50,295 bases of DNA. Origin: Candidatus Sulfomarinibacter kjeldsenii. Its GTDB lineage: Bacteria; Acidobacteriota; Thermoanaerobaculia; Thermoanaerobaculales; Sulfomarinibacteraceae. The position numbers were made by a program, and so were the translations under genes. Position 1 is the stretch's first letter; each line of letters opens with the position of its first letter. The stretch covers positions 1 through 50,295 of the forward strand of contig JACXWA010000121.1 in the NCBI GenBank assembly GCA_014764485.1, written 5' to 3'. This document shows positions 1-10,392 of this stretch, one piece after another. Under the pieces are notes generated by a model that searched no databases, was not told the origin of the DNA, and was given only the letters and a program-made list of their open reading frames with translations.

Positions 1-148
1 CCCGAAGGGGTGGGAAATCCCGATCCGGATTCGCATCCTCATTTCGTAGGATGCCGGAGACTCTTCAGCAGCTAGCAGAGTCTGCGAGCATGTGATAGAT
101 TTCACGTGCTCGGCGATTTTCGCCGGAGCCCCTTTCTTCGGAGTATTT

Positions 149-1296
149 ATGGCGAAGTTGAAACCCTTCAAAGCGTGGCGTCCACGCCTGGATGTCTGCG
201 CCGAGGTCGCAAGCCCACCGTACGATGTTTTGTCGAGTGCCGAAGCGCGCGAAATGGCGGCAACGAATCCGCTTTCATTTCTTCGTGTCGTCAAGCCGGA
301 AATCGATCTCGCACCAGGCACTGACGTTTACGCGCCCGAGGTTTACCAAACCGGGGCCGCAAATCTCAGGCGGCTGGTCGATGATGGTGCCCTCATCCGT
401 GAGGAGGTGCCGGCGCTGTACCTCTATCGTCAGCGGATGGGCGCCCACGTCCAGACTGGTCTCGTGGCTGGGGCCAGCGTGGATGAGTATGAGGCCGACT
501 TGATCAAGAAGCACGAGCACACGCGGCCCGTTAAAGAAGACGACCGCACCCGCCACATCGATGCTCTTGACGCAAACACCGGCCCGGTATTCCTGACCTA
601 CAAGGCTCGTCCCGAGATCGACGCGATCGCGATGCTCTGGTTGCAGCCTTTGCGGAGGTGCCGGAGCTTTATGTTGCCGACGGACACCACAGGTCGGCAG
701 CCGGCACAAGAATCCGCGCGCTGCGGCGTGACGCAAACCCGAACCACACCGGGGAGGAGTCCTACAACTTCTTCCTGTCGGTAATATTCCCCGACAACCA
801 GATGATGATCCTCGACTACAACAGGGTTGTGCGGGATCTCAACGGACTCAACTCTGACGCCTTTTTGAAGGCCATTGGTGAGCGCTTCGAGATAGAACCG
901 ACGGGGGATGGTCGCCCCGAACGGAAGCGATGTTTTGGGATGTACCAAGGAGGCCGTTGGTTCAGATTGACGGCAAAGGAGGGGAGTTTCCCGGCGGATG
1001 ATCCGGTCAGAAGCCTCGATGTCGCCATTCTGCAGGACAATTTATTGGCTCCGGTGCTTGGTGTCGGCGACCCTCGCTCGGATGAGCGCATCGATTTCGT
1101 TGGTGGAATTCGCGGACTCGAGGAACTCGAGCGCAAGGTCGATTCGGGTGATTGGGCGGTGGCCTTTGCCCTCCACCCGACTTCGATCGAACAGCTCTTC
1201 TCCGTTGCCGACGCTGGGCTGGTGATGCCCCCCAAATCCACCTGGTTTGAACCCAAACTCCGCTCTGGTCTCATTGTCAGACCGCTCGACGATTGA
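149..1296 (+). CDS. DUF1015 family protein, interrupted by a one-base frameshift
   Basis: The function of this family is not established. The first part (ATG at 149, beginning MAKLKPFKAWRP) reads to about position 630 as a normal DUF1015 N-terminus, including SPPYDVLS and KKHEHTRP. The family sequence then continues in the next frame (AFAEVPELYVADGHHRSAA, then an end with PPKSTWFEPKLRSGL). The switch lies around 626-634, where a short GCGATCGCGAT repeat has one base fewer than needed, so a single-base deletion or a sequencing error is likely. The combined length of about 382 residues is normal for the family. It lies 18 bp upstream of serA and probably shares its operon; DUF1015 genes are often found beside serA/serC, which suggests a role near serine metabolism. 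Confidence 0.85.
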
Positions 1297-1314
1297 GGAG
1301 GCGAGGACGGAACA

Positions 1315-2196
1315 ATGAAGATACTGATTTCCGATGCGTTTGATCCCTCGCTACCGGCCAAGCTCGAGGTCTTCGGTGAGGTGACGGATGACAAGGATCG
1401 CCTGGCGGAGATGGATGTGGTCCTGGTGCGGTCGAAGACAAAATGTACCCGCGAGTACATCGATCAGGCCAGGAACTTGCGGCTGATCATCCGCGGTGGA
1501 GTTGGCCTCGACAATATTGACGTTGAATATGCCCAATCGAAGGGAATACAAGTCTTCAACACCGCCGAAGCATCCGCAGTGGCGGTTGCCGAGCTCGCGT
1601 TGGCTCTGATGATCTCAGTGCCGACGCGATTGGTGGAGGGCCATATCGGGATGACCAACCGTGAATGGCTCAAGAAAACGCTCAAAAGAACCGAGTTGAT
1701 GGGCAAGACCCTCGGCCTGATTGGCGCAGGCAACATCGGCACCGAGTTGGCGCGCCGTGCTATCGCATTCGGCATGCGGGTCATCGCCTACGATCCGCTG
1801 CTCAAGAACCATGAATGTGTCGATCTGGTGAGTCTTGAAGAGCTCTTTGTGGAGGCGGACTACATCTCGCTGCACGTTCCGCTCACGGATTCGACACGAG
1901 AGATGTTCAACACCGAGACCTTTGCTCAGCTCAAGGACGGCGTCGTGATCATCAATACCGCCCGTGGAAAATGCATTTCTGAGAAGGACATGGCGGAGGC
2001 CCTCGAGTCGGGTAAGGTGAGGGCCTATGCCACCGACGTATGGAACTCCGATCCGCCCGACGAGTCGTGTCCACTTTTTGACGCGCCGAACGTCGTCATG
2101 ACCCCGCACCTTGGTGCCTCGAGCGGGGAGAACATGTTGAGGATTGGCGACATGGTTGTCAGAATCCTCGAAGATGTCGCGCAACAGACTGCCTAG
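1315..2196 (+). CDS. serA: D-3-phosphoglycerate dehydrogenase-like 2-hydroxyacid dehydrogenase, short form
   Basis: Oxidises 3-phosphoglycerate to 3-phosphohydroxypyruvate with NAD, the first step of serine synthesis. Visible features are the substrate-side segment RGGVGLDNID, the Rossmann dinucleotide motif GLIGAGNIGTE in the middle, the NTARG arginine segment and the catalytic-histidine region TPHLGASSGEN near the end. At 293 residues it has only the catalytic core and lacks the C-terminal ACT regulatory domain of longer SerA proteins, so serine feedback through ACT is not expected. The ORF is followed within 10 bp by serC, which supports the phosphoglycerate assignment over other 2-hydroxyacid dehydrogenases. 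Confidence 0.88.
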   Translation: MKILISDAFDPSLPAKLEVFGEVTDDKDRLAEMDVVLVRSKTKCTREYIDQARNLRLIIRGGVGLDNIDVEYAQSKGIQVFNTAEASAVAVAELALALMISVPTRLVEGHIGMTNREWLKKTLKRTELMGKTLGLIGAGNIGTELARRAIAFGMRVIAYDPLLKNHECVDLVSLEELFVEADYISLHVPLTDSTREMFNTETFAQLKDGVVIINTARGKCISEKDMAEALESGKVRAYATDVWNSDPPDESCPLFDAPNVVMTPHLGASSGENMLRIGDMVVRILEDVAQQTA

Positions 2197-2205
2197 GAGG
2201 AAGCA

Positions 2206-3291
2206 ATGACCCGCACCTGGAACTTTTATGCCGGACCCGCCACCTTGCCACCCCCCGCACTCGAACGGGCGAGAGTGGAGATCCCAAATTGGGAAAATAC
2301 CGGAATGTCGGTGATGGAGACCTCCCACCGATCACCCGAATACGATGCCGTTCACGAAGGGGCCATCAGTCTGATGACAGAGCTGCTCGGGTTGGACGAC
2401 GATCATCAGGTTCTCTTCCTTCAGGGGGGAGCTTCGATGCAGTTTGCGATGCTGCCGATGAATTTTATTCCTGACGGGGGATCGGCGGATTTCGTCAATA
2501 CCGGTACGTGGTCGCAAAAAGCAATCAAAGAGGCGAATATCATCGCCAGCTGCCGGGTCGCGGGTTCGAGTGAGGAGGGCGGATTCACACGGATACCGAA
2601 GCAGGCCGAGCTGGACCTGGACCCCTCAGCGTCCTACGTCCACATCACGAGCAACAACACGATTAAGGGCACCCAGTACCACGAGTTCCCTGACACCGCT
2701 GGGGTTCCGCTGGTCGCGGATATGTCGTCGGACATTCTGTGGCGGCCGATCGACGCCAATCGGTTCAATCTCATCTACGCCGGTGCGCAGAAGAACATCG
2801 GGCCATCGGGCGTAACCATCGCCATCATCAAGAAGTCGTGGCTCGAGAAGGCCAACGAAAACCTCCCGTCCATGCTGGCCTACGCCACGTACTCGGCGAA
2901 AAACTCGCTCTACAACACGCCTCCCACATTTGCCATCTACATGGTGCGCAATGTCCTGGAGTGGTTGAAGGAACAGGGTGGCCTGGCGGCCGTCGAAAAG
3001 ACGAACCGTGCCAAGGGCGATCTTCTGTACGGTGTGATCGCCGATAATCCGGACTTCTACACTTGTCCTGTGGCCGAAGATAGCCGTTCGTACATGAACG
3101 TCGTCTTTCGCTTGCCTTCAGAAGATCTGGAAGCCAAATTTGTGGCCGAGGGCAAGGCGGCAGGTATGGTCGGGCTCAAGGGTCACCGCTCAGTGGGCGG
3201 CTGCCGAGCCTCGATCTACAACGCCATGCCACTCGAGGGCGTCCAGGTTCTGGCCGGTTTCATGGAGGAGTTCGCCAAGAACAACGGCTGA
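2206..3291 (+). CDS. serC: Phosphoserine aminotransferase
   Basis: PLP-dependent enzyme converting 3-phosphohydroxypyruvate and glutamate to phosphoserine and 2-oxoglutarate. The start NFYAGPATLPPPALE matches the family N-terminus. FLQGGASMQFAMLPMNF is the phosphate-binding region, and ADMSSDILWRPID followed by YAGAQKNIGPSG contains the PLP lysine. The end KGHRSVGGCRASIYNAMP is also typical. The 361-residue length is usual. The start ATG is preceded by an AGGAGG-type site in the 9 bp gap after serA, consistent with an operon. Confidence 0.96.
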   Translation: MTRTWNFYAGPATLPPPALERARVEIPNWENTGMSVMETSHRSPEYDAVHEGAISLMTELLGLDDDHQVLFLQGGASMQFAMLPMNFIPDGGSADFVNTGTWSQKAIKEANIIASCRVAGSSEEGGFTRIPKQAELDLDPSASYVHITSNNTIKGTQYHEFPDTAGVPLVADMSSDILWRPIDANRFNLIYAGAQKNIGPSGVTIAIIKKSWLEKANENLPSMLAYATYSAKNSLYNTPPTFAIYMVRNVLEWLKEQGGLAAVEKTNRAKGDLLYGVIADNPDFYTCPVAEDSRSYMNVVFRLPSEDLEAKFVAEGKAAGMVGLKGHRSVGGCRASIYNAMPLEGVQVLAGFMEEFAKNNG

Positions 3292-3296
3292 GATAG

Positions 3297-3394
3297 CAAG
3301 TTAAGAGTAAAGAGTTAAGAGTAAAGCTGTGACATGCAGCGCCCTACCGAATAAGGGCCGTCTCGACTCTTAACCCTTAGCTCTTTTACTCCTG
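3297..3394. repeat. Intergenic imperfect inverted repeat, AGTTAAGAGT type (copy 1)
   Basis: The left arm repeats AGTTAAGAGTAAAG twice in tandem (about 3300-3326). The right arm (about 3364-3394, containing CTCTTAACCCTTAGCTC) is its imperfect reverse complement. The spacer holds GGGCC and GCAGCGCCC-like short stems. It directly follows the serC stop and ends before the next gene. Related sequences occur at 11661-11758 and 16952-17020 in this window. Confidence 0.7.
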
Positions 3395-3434
3395 CTGAGA
3401 TCCTCCATCGCTCGACTGCCACGTGTGCGCTACC

Positions 3435-4187
3435 ATGAGCGCCGTGAAGCGATTGATCATTGCCGATTCTCATGTCGGGCAGGGAACCGACGATGCCGCC
3501 GAAATGAGCTCCCTCGTGCGTCGGGCCGCCGATGGGGGAGTGGACGAGGTGATCTATCTCGGCGATTCATTTCAGTATCTCATCGGCATTTCGAAGTTCT
3601 GGACCACTGCTCTCCGTGAGGTCATCGAATCGTGGCGCGAGGTGCGCCGAAACGGCGTCCGCATCGTGATCATTGAGGGCAACCGGGACTTTTTTCTCGA
3701 CGGGCCCGAGTTAGCGACAGAGGTTGATTGGAGTGGCCGCATCTACGAGTTCTATGCCGGCGAGCGCCGTTATCGGCTCGACCATGGTGATCTCGTCAAT
3801 CCGCGTGATTTCCAGTACCGGTTCTGGTCCAGAATCTCCAAATCGGCGGTTGCGCGCATTTGGGCTAGGCTTCTGCCGCAATCACTGGCGGTCGCAATCG
3901 TTCGCCGCATGGAGGCCCACCTCGCCACGACCAACCGCAAGTTTCGCTACACCAAACCGATTGCGGATCTCCGGCGGAGTGCTTCTTCGGCCTGGGAGGA
4001 GGGGATCAACGTGCTTTTCTGGGGACACTTTCACACCCACTGGGAGTGTCGGGAGAGGGATCACCTGGCGATGATCCTACCGGCCTGGCTCGAGACTCGA
4101 ACATCCGTTCTCGTGCACCCGGACGGCGCATGGCACGGAGTCGATGCGAACCTCGAGAGCTGTGAAATTCCCGGTAAGGGTGACTGA
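3435..4187 (+). CDS. Metallophosphoesterase, UDP-2,3-diacylglucosamine hydrolase (LpxH)-like
   Basis: A calcineurin-like phosphoesterase with LpxH-type spacing of metal motifs: ADSHVGQG, YLGDSF, EGNRDFF, DHGD and WGHFHTH. LpxH removes UMP from UDP-diacylglucosamine in lipid A synthesis, and lpxB at 23.6 kb fits such a role. The sequence is diverged from classical LpxH (GDS in the second metal motif), so the substrate is uncertain. The ATG at 3435 is preferred over a GTG four codons upstream. The stop overlaps the aroA start by one base (TGATG). Confidence 0.72.
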   Translation: MSAVKRLIIADSHVGQGTDDAAEMSSLVRRAADGGVDEVIYLGDSFQYLIGISKFWTTALREVIESWREVRRNGVRIVIIEGNRDFFLDGPELATEVDWSGRIYEFYAGERRYRLDHGDLVNPRDFQYRFWSRISKSAVARIWARLLPQSLAVAIVRRMEAHLATTNRKFRYTKPIADLRRSASSAWEEGINVLFWGHFHTHWECRERDHLAMILPAWLETRTSVLVHPDGAWHGVDANLESCEIPGKGD

Positions 4188-5476
4188 TGGAATGCCTGAC
4201 CCTACCGATTCACAGAGGAGGACTCTGTGGCACAGTCACCCTGCCGACATCGAAGAGCCTTACCAATCGCGCACTGATTGCGTCCGCAGTCGCTGATGGA
4301 GGCACCATCGTGGCGCCTCTTGATTGCGTGGATACGAGAATCCTCGCGGCAGCCCTCAGAACCGCCGGCTGGCCGGTCGATTGGGGATCCGAGATCCAGA
4401 TTGGTGAGAGGACCGTTCCTGAGGATCTGGTATCGCTCGATCTGGCGGATTCTGGCACCGGTTCGCGCCTGATTCTCGCGCTTCTGGCCGCAAGTCGGGG
4501 GAGATCCGTGATCGACGGCAGCGCACGGTTGCGGGAACGCCCTATGGCGCCGCTCCTCGAGTCCCTGACCTGTCTTGGCGCCGGTCTGAGCTCGCGCGGT
4601 GGATTCCTGCCGGTCGAGATGGATGGTGATCTACTCCAGGGTGGCGCCATCGAGATAGAACCCGGGATCTCCTCCCAATTCGTCTCGGCACTTGTCTTGG
4701 CGGGCCCGTTGATGGCGCAAGGTCTCGACCTCGAGGTATCTGGATCGTTGCCGTCGGCGCCATATCTGGACCTCACCGCAGACGTCATGCGCGCCTATGG
4801 ATCCGGACTCGAGGTGAGCAACGACAGGCGGTTGTGGAGAGTGCCCCCGACGGCGCTTGAACGAACCCGATACAGGGTTGAGGGCGATTGGTCTGCGGCA
4901 GCCTTTTTCCTCGCGGCGGTTGCAGTGGCTGGAGGAGAGGTCGAACTCAGCCCCCTCGATCCGGCAAGCCGCCAGGGCGATCGCGCGGTCCTGGGCATCC
5001 TCGCTGAAGCCGGCCTGGGTGTGGATTGGGTCGATGATCATGTCATCGCACGCGGGCCGGTAACTGCTCCGATTTTCGCCGATTTGCGAGACACGCCAGA
5101 TCTCTTTCCAGCCCTTGCGGTAGCGGCCTCATACGGACCACCGGGTTCACGTTTCTCCGGCCTCGACCACCTCAAGCACAAGGAGAGCGACCGTCTGACG
5201 ATGATGGTGGAAAACCTGGAGCGCCTGGGCGCGAGGCTGGAGGGCGATGGAACCGATTTCATGGTCGCAGAGACTATCGGTCAGGGGTCGGGATCAATGC
5301 CCCGTGTGACCGCAGCCGGTGATCATCGCATCGCGATGGCAATGGCTGTCGCCGCGTTAATTTCGGGGCCGCTCGAACTCGATGATCCACACTGTGTGGC
5401 AAAGTCATTCCCAACATTCTGGGCGGTGTGGAACCAGATGCTGGGCGGACCGAGGATCGGGGAACCAGCGAAGTGA
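4187..5476 (+). CDS. aroA: 3-phosphoshikimate 1-carboxyvinyltransferase (EPSP synthase)
   Basis: Joins PEP and shikimate-3-phosphate in the chorismate pathway. The expected segments appear in order: [14 protein letters not shown] (S3P lysine), DSGTGSRL (diverged form of the GNAGTAMR PEP loop), [62 protein letters not shown] and [14 protein letters not shown]. The length of 429 residues is normal. The glycine/alanine-rich loop around residue 85 is unusual (DSGTGSR), which could influence PEP or glyphosate binding. It is translationally linked to the genes before and after it. Confidence 0.95.
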   Translation: MECLTLPIHRGGLCGTVTLPTSKSLTNRALIASAVADGGTIVAPLDCVDTRILAAALRTAGWPVDWGSEIQIGERTVPEDLVSLDLADSGTGSRLILALLAASRGRSVIDGSARLRERPMAPLLESLTCLGAGLSSRGGFLPVEMDGDLLQGGAIEIEPGISSQFVSALVLAGPLMAQGLDLEVSGSLPSAPYLDLTADVMRAYGSGLEVSNDRRLWRVPPTALERTRYRVEGDWSAAAFFLAAVAVAGGEVELSPLDPASRQGDRAVLGILAEAGLGVDWVDDHVIARGPVTAPIFADLRDTPDLFPALAVAASYGPPGSRFSGLDHLKHKESDRLTMMVENLERLGARLEGDGTDFMVAETIGQGSGSMPRVTAAGDHRIAMAMAVAALISGPLELDDPHCVAKSFPTFWAVWNQMLGGPRIGEPAK

Positions 5477-8400
5477 GAATTCCCGTGCCGGCCGCCCTGC
5501 TGGTGGAGCATCCAGCGGTGCCGGTTCCGACGGTAGACGGAAGCGCCTCAGAGTCGTTGCCAAAGGGAGATGCGGTTTCCGCGTCGTCTCTTTCCCGCAG
5601 GGAACGCTTCAGCGCCGCCCTGCAACTTACCGCCGCCACCTCGTTGTTAGCAGAGTTCGATCTGTGGCCAGGTCGGACCGCGATCAGGGCCGCCCGCTTC
5701 ACGCGAACCCCCTCTGGCTTGTGGGTCTCTCTCGCGCGGTTCCCGGTGCCGATGTCTCATGTTTACTCTCGTCTCGGCGGTGGCGAAGGCGCAGCCGCGA
5801 CAACCCGCGCGGCCGTTCTCGAGACAATCTCGGATACCGTAGGGCTACCGCTGGCGGCGATCGACCACCTCAAAGGTGAGCCGGGTTTCTTTCTCGAAGC
5901 CGCGATCGCTCGCCAATTGAGAGAGCTGAAACAACCCCTTGACGCGTGTACCGCACGTGCCTTGTGGGCCTTTAGGTGGGATGGGCTGCCTTCACCGGAG
6001 GAGGGTGCCACCAACTACTGGAGGGTCCCTATTCCTGGTCTCGCGCGTCGCCTGGGCGGATCACTGTGGGCCAGCGTTCGGCGTGGGCGGGGCAACGCCT
6101 GGCTTTGGGGCGTGGGCACGGATGAGGAAGTGACCCCGGAAATACCCGCGATCGGGGGCGAAGGGACGTTGATCCTTGTAGGTGAGATCTCGAACGATGA
6201 GCTTGCCGCGGTCTCCCGCTGGACTCAGCGCGACGGGTGCAGCGCCGTGGTCATCGGCAGATTTCCGACTGGATGGCATCCGCCGCGCCCTCAGGGGTTC
6301 GATGCCCGGAACCTATTCCGCCATTTCGCGGTCACCGGAATGGCACTCGAGGACGCCCGTCGGGCGGTCGAGCAACGGCAAGGGCGCATCGATCCTCTGG
6401 AATCGTCCGACAGGCGCGCGCTGACGGAAGCCGGGAGGAGAGTTTTTACCCACCTTCCCGGCCGAAATTTCGCACCCCGTCGGGATGTCGAGGCGGATGT
6501 GTTGTGGCAGACGCTGGCCCTTTCGCCGGACGGCCTGCCGCCGGGTTTCGTGACCCTGAACACCAACCTCTCCAATCGCGTCGTCGAGGAACGCCGACGT
6601 GAGTTGGGAGTCGTCGATTCCGGTGGCAGGTGGCGATTGGCGGATGTTGTCCCACTCGAATCCGACACCCGGCATATGGCGGTCGCAGACCTCTACAGCG
6701 TAGACGACCCCAGGCGCGGACTGCACATCGCTCTTGGAAGTGGGGAAACAACCGATCTCGAGGCCTGGGCACGAGATCGCCTCGACGAACTCGATGGATT
6801 CCGAGTTCGGGATCTTCTTGCCATGGTTTCACCGGGTGCACTCGGGCACCGGATCGATTCGCTACTCGCGGAGGCCTGTCTTTCGGTACGCGACATCAGC
6901 GGCGCAAGGAGAGCCATTGATGCCATTCCAGGCACCCAGGGCCAAGCTCTGAGCCGATGGCTCGATGCGCTCGACGACCGTTCGGGAGGGCGGCGAAAGC
7001 TACCAGACGAAGACCAGATTGACGTGGCGCCGCGTGCAGTCGCGGAAACGGCGATTCAGGTCCTCAATGAAGAACGCCGACGTGGGAAGGGGCCGGCAGA
7101 AGCCGCCCAAGGGATGATTGATCGTGCGGTTGTCCTGGTTTCACCGTTGTTACGCCGGCGGATCGAAATCGAACTCGCCTGGATCGGAGATTCCGGTGAA
7201 TTCGATGATCCGGCCTGGAGAAGGAGGGTGGTTGGGAATCATCCTGTACTCAGGGTCCAGTACGCCCATCGTCGAGCGCTCCAACTCATGGACAGGAGTC
7301 GGCCAAAGTCGGTTCGGCGCCTGCTCGAGCTGCTGACTGATGATTCGATGGGTCCAGGATTTCTTGGTTTGATCGAGCATGATCTCGGTGCGACCGCTCT
7401 CGACGAGGGGAAGAGCCTCGAGGCCGATCGTCATCAACTGCGAGCCTTTCGGCTGCTCCAGGCGGCCGGGTATCGGAATGTCACCCGGCGAGTGCTTTTC
7501 AACCTTGCCGTCGGGGATCTCGACCAGCTGGAAATCCAGCGTGCGGAAGATCGGCTGACTGAGCTTGCCGAGGAGGAGCCTGATGGGCCATATATGAGGG
7601 CCGAACGAGCGCGCCTCGCCCTGGCTCAGGGCCATCTCGCCGAATTTCGTCAGCAGCTCCACGCATTCGAAGCAAGCGTTGACAAAGAGAACCCGAGATT
7701 TTCAGAGGGATTGCACCTGCTGCTTGGTGTTGCGGCGTTGTTCGACGGAGAGCTGGCGCGGGCACGCACAACACTTGAGGCTGGCGGACAAGAGGGAGTG
7801 GCGTGGTCGGGGCTGGTGGATACCGTCGCCGGCGGGGAGGCAGGTTCGTGGCAGCCTGATGGCTGGGGTGTGTCGATGGCAGCGGAGTTCCTCCACGATG
7901 CCCGCAGTGGCGGAGGCCGGGTCGTCGCATTTCTATCGACCGAAAGAATGGCCAAATCGCATGCCCTGGCAATTGCGCTCGCCGAGCACCTGGGCCGCCT
8001 CCGTCTGCCGATCACCGAGCCGGTGCGGGCGAACGCCGTTCGGGTGCTTCGTGAAGCAAGAATGGATGGCTGGGCAGACGCAGTAGGCGGCACCTCAAAG
8101 CTGGATGGGGCGATCGTCGAAGCTCTGGCTGAGATTGTAGAACACAGTGGACCCGAAAACCTGACCGATGATCTCGTGCATCGACTGTTGACTGCTCTCG
8201 GTGTTGGCGGGCTCGAGCTTCGTTTTGCAGCCGATGGACGGCTCATTTGGCAGTTTGGCAGCGGTGCCGCCGGGACCGAAATTCGGCAAGGGAGAATCGT
8301 CGTTGTTCCACTCGGTGGCGAGGCGCAAGAGGGACCCGCGTGGCGCCTTTTAACCGGTGTATTGGAGCTCTTCGCTCCGGCCGGCACCCTACCGACCGAG

Positions 8401-9324
8401 CCGGGGGTTGAAGAAACCGGATTCTTCGGTAGTTCTGCCGCCGCCCGTTCAGTGCGACGCGAGTTGTGCGAGATGGGTCCGACCCATCTGCCTATCCTTC
8501 TGGTGGGGGAGACCGGAGTCGGTAAAGAAGTCGCTGCTCGAGCCCTCCATCGCCTCTCCGATCGTCGCGGCACTTTCGTGCCCGTCAATATCGCCGCGAT
8601 TCCGGGCAACCTTCTTGAAGCGGAACTTTTCGGTTCTGTGAAAGGCGCCTACACAGGTGCGGATCGAGCTCGGCAGGGTCTGGCAGTAGCTGCGGATCAC
8701 GGGACGCTTTTCCTTGACGAGATCGGTGACCTCGATCCGCCCCTTCAGGTGAAACTGCTCCGCTTCCTTGACAGCCAGGAAGTTCGGCCTGTTGGCGCCA
8801 CGCAGTCGAGATTCGTCGATGTTCGTATCCTGTCGGCGACCAACTCGGATCTCGATCGGCGAGTGAGGGAGGGGGCCTTCCGCCAGGATCTCTACTACCG
8901 AATCGCGGCCCCACCTCTGACGATTCCACCGTTGCGTGAACGGAGAGAGGACATAGGTCTGCTCAAGAGCCTCTTCGAACGAGAGGCTGTGACCCGTCAT
9001 GGCATTGCGCCCTGCACCTGGAGTCGCGAGGCCGAGGCAATGATGAGGCGGTACGGGTGGCCAGGCAACGTGCGTGAACTCCGCCAGGCTGTCGAGGTGG
9101 CGCTGGTTCGGGCCGGAGGTGGCGTGGTGCAACGGGAGCATCTGCCTATCATCGAGACCGAGGTCGGCCCGACAGGAACCTGGGATGAAGCGCAGAAGAA
9201 TTTCAGGAGGAAGTTCCTTCGTGCTGCACTCGAGCGCAACAACGGAAATCGAAGTGCCACGGCCCGCGAACTCGGTATTTCGCGTCAGGGCCTGCTCTAC
9301 CACATTCGAAACCTCGGCCTATAA
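5473..9324 (+). CDS. Very large sigma-54-dependent transcriptional activator with an unrecognised N-terminal region
   Basis: The C-terminal third is a bacterial enhancer-binding protein. It has Walker A GETGVGKE (about residues 1012-1019), the sigma-54 contact loop as GAYTGA rather than GAFTGA (about 1058), Walker B FLDEIGD (about 1081-1085), the arginine-rich segment [11 protein letters not shown], and a Fis-type helix-turn-helix ending [18 protein letters not shown]. The preceding roughly 980 residues show no response-regulator, GAF or PAS signature I can name. Residues about 440-800 look alpha-helical and TPR-like. The GTG at 5473 overlaps the aroA stop as GTGA and is preferred over an upstream GTG at 5428. 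It should work with RpoN (38.2 kb); its targets are unknown. Confidence 0.85.
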   Translation: MRIPVPAALLVEHPAVPVPTVDGSASESLPKGDAVSASSLSRRERFSAALQLTAATSLLAEFDLWPGRTAIRAARFTRTPSGLWVSLARFPVPMSHVYSRLGGGEGAAATTRAAVLETISDTVGLPLAAIDHLKGEPGFFLEAAIARQLRELKQPLDACTARALWAFRWDGLPSPEEGATNYWRVPIPGLARRLGGSLWASVRRGRGNAWLWGVGTDEEVTPEIPAIGGEGTLILVGEISNDELAAVSRWTQRDGCSAVVIGRFPTGWHPPRPQGFDARNLFRHFAVTGMALEDARRAVEQRQGRIDPLESSDRRALTEAGRRVFTHLPGRNFAPRRDVEADVLWQTLALSPDGLPPGFVTLNTNLSNRVVEERRRELGVVDSGGRWRLADVVPLESDTRHMAVADLYSVDDPRRGLHIALGSGETTDLEAWARDRLDELDGFRVRDLLAMVSPGALGHRIDSLLAEACLSVRDISGARRAIDAIPGTQGQALSRWLDALDDRSGGRRKLPDEDQIDVAPRAVAETAIQVLNEERRRGKGPAEAAQGMIDRAVVLVSPLLRRRIEIELAWIGDSGEFDDPAWRRRVVGNHPVLRVQYAHRRALQLMDRSRPKSVRRLLELLTDDSMGPGFLGLIEHDLGATALDEGKSLEADRHQLRAFRLLQAAGYRNVTRRVLFNLAVGDLDQLEIQRAEDRLTELAEEEPDGPYMRAERARLALAQGHLAEFRQQLHAFEASVDKENPRFSEGLHLLLGVAALFDGELARARTTLEAGGQEGVAWSGLVDTVAGGEAGSWQPDGWGVSMAAEFLHDARSGGGRVVAFLSTERMAKSHALAIALAEHLGRLRLPITEPVRANAVRVLREARMDGWADAVGGTSKLDGAIVEALAEIVEHSGPENLTDDLVHRLLTALGVGGLELRFAADGRLIWQFGSGAAGTEIRQGRIVVVPLGGEAQEGPAWRLLTGVLELFAPAGTLPTEPGVEETGFFGSSAAARSVRRELCEMGPTHLPILLVGETGVGKEVAARALHRLSDRRGTFVPVNIAAIPGNLLEAELFGSVKGAYTGADRARQGLAVAADHGTLFLDEIGDLDPPLQVKLLRFLDSQEVRPVGATQSRFVDVRILSATNSDLDRRVREGAFRQDLYYRIAAPPLTIPPLRERREDIGLLKSLFEREAVTRHGIAPCTWSREAEAMMRRYGWPGNVRELRQAVEVALVRAGGGVVQREHLPIIETEVGPTGTWDEAQKNFRRKFLRAALERNNGNRSATARELGISRQGLLYHIRNLGL

Positions 9325-9336
9325 GACAAAAAAGGT

Positions 9337-9355
9337 GCGGGCCAGGAGGGCCCGC
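9337..9355. other. GC-rich hairpin after the sigma-54 activator gene
   Basis: GCGGGCC (9337-9343) pairs perfectly with GGCCCGC (9349-9355) around a five-base loop. A run of six A lies just upstream, so on the minus strand it reads as a stem followed by a T tract. On the plus strand no T tract follows. It may attenuate or terminate transcription, but no minus-strand gene reads into it. Confidence 0.45.
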
Positions 9356-9429
9356 AGGAGGAAGGAGGAGGTATGATGTCGTGTACCAGGTCGTTGTGTG
9401 CCCGGCACTCAGATTAACAAGCAAACGGC

Positions 9430-10392
9430 GTGCCAAATTTCGCGCGGGCGGTTTTTTTCGTGCTGAACGGATCTCCCAATCTCAAAAAGGACCTCCGAAG
9501 TATTCGGGAAAACGGTGAGCCTGAGATCCACGAGCGTGTAGATCTGCGAGCCTGGACTGCTCTCGGAGTCGGCGGTCTGGCCGACCTACTCATCCGATGT
9601 CGTAGTGCTGATGGGCTTCAACGAGCCCTCGACGTCCTTGCCACTCATGGTCAGACGTGGTTGGTTCTTGGGGCTGGGAGCAGACTCGTGCCACCAGATC
9701 GAGGTCTGCGGGTACCTGTCCTCAATCTCAGTGGTGGCCTCGGTCTCTGGGAGCTGGATCTGGATGGGGCGGTCGCCGGTGGGGGTGCCAACCTGGCACA
9801 GTTGTGTCGTGCGGCGCAACGGACCGGCCTCTCCGGAACCGACGATCTTCTGAATACCGGTTCTTCGGTGGGGGGCGCTGTGCACGCGGCTACAAAGGGA
9901 GACATGCACCTCGCACCGGTGCTCGACTGGGTGGAATTTACCCGGCCAGGTCGAGCGATCGAGAGAGTTCAACTCCCGGATCGCCGAGGAAGCCGGGCTG
10001 TCATCAATCTTGATTTGGGTCGGTCGGTCGTGGTTCGCGCGCGCCTTCAGTTGGTAAGTGACCAAACTCCATCCCGATCGGGCCAAAGTGCCTGGCGTCG
10101 CAGACAGCGGGAGCAGAGACCACCCCGTTCAGCAGATCCCTTGTTTATTGATCCCGTCGACGGCAAGGCTGAAGCTTTTTTGACGAATGCTCATTGCGTG
10201 GAGCTGAAGGTTGGGGGAGCGCGGCTCTCGAGTCAACGCCCAAATCGCATCCACACTGCGAAGACCGCACGAAGCTCCGATGTCCTTGAATTGACTCGCA
10301 GGATCAGGGACAGAGTTCTGGAACGGGAGGAGATCGCTCTTGAACCCGCCATTCGTTTTGTTGATGAGGACGGTGAAGGGATCGATCTGTGA
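9430..10392 (+). CDS. MurB-like FAD-binding protein, probably not a canonical reductase
   Basis: The N-terminal two thirds match UDP-N-acetylenolpyruvoylglucosamine reductase: [47 protein letters not shown] and TGSSVGGAVHAA. The C-terminus KVGGARLSSQRPNRIH with an ATARDVL-like stretch also matches. The catalytic serine segment, normally GSxFKNP, reads ADPLFIDP, and the YRxSxF substrate segment is missing. FAD binding may persist, but normal MurB chemistry is doubtful. The start is uncertain: GTG at 9430 or GTG at 9460, neither with a good ribosome binding site. The gene overlaps the following TPR gene by four bases. Confidence 0.7.
   Translation: MPNFARAVFFVLNGSPNLKKDLRSIRENGEPEIHERVDLRAWTALGVGGLADLLIRCRSADGLQRALDVLATHGQTWLVLGAGSRLVPPDRGLRVPVLNLSGGLGLWELDLDGAVAGGGANLAQLCRAAQRTGLSGTDDLLNTGSSVGGAVHAATKGDMHLAPVLDWVEFTRPGRAIERVQLPDRRGSRAVINLDLGRSVVVRARLQLVSDQTPSRSGQSAWRRRQREQRPPRSADPLFIDPVDGKAEAFLTNAHCVELKVGGARLSSQRPNRIHTAKTARSSDVLELTRRIRDRVLEREEIALEPAIRFVDEDGEGIDL

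Noticed and set aside
98-110. TTTCACGTG half of a parS-like palindrome
   Set aside because: Only one half matches, the other half is unrelated, and parAB lie 48 kb away in the window.
5428-5472. Longer N-terminus of the sigma-54 activator from GTG at 5428
   Set aside because: It would overlap aroA by 49 bases, whereas the GTG at 5473 gives the four-base GTGA overlap common in this window.
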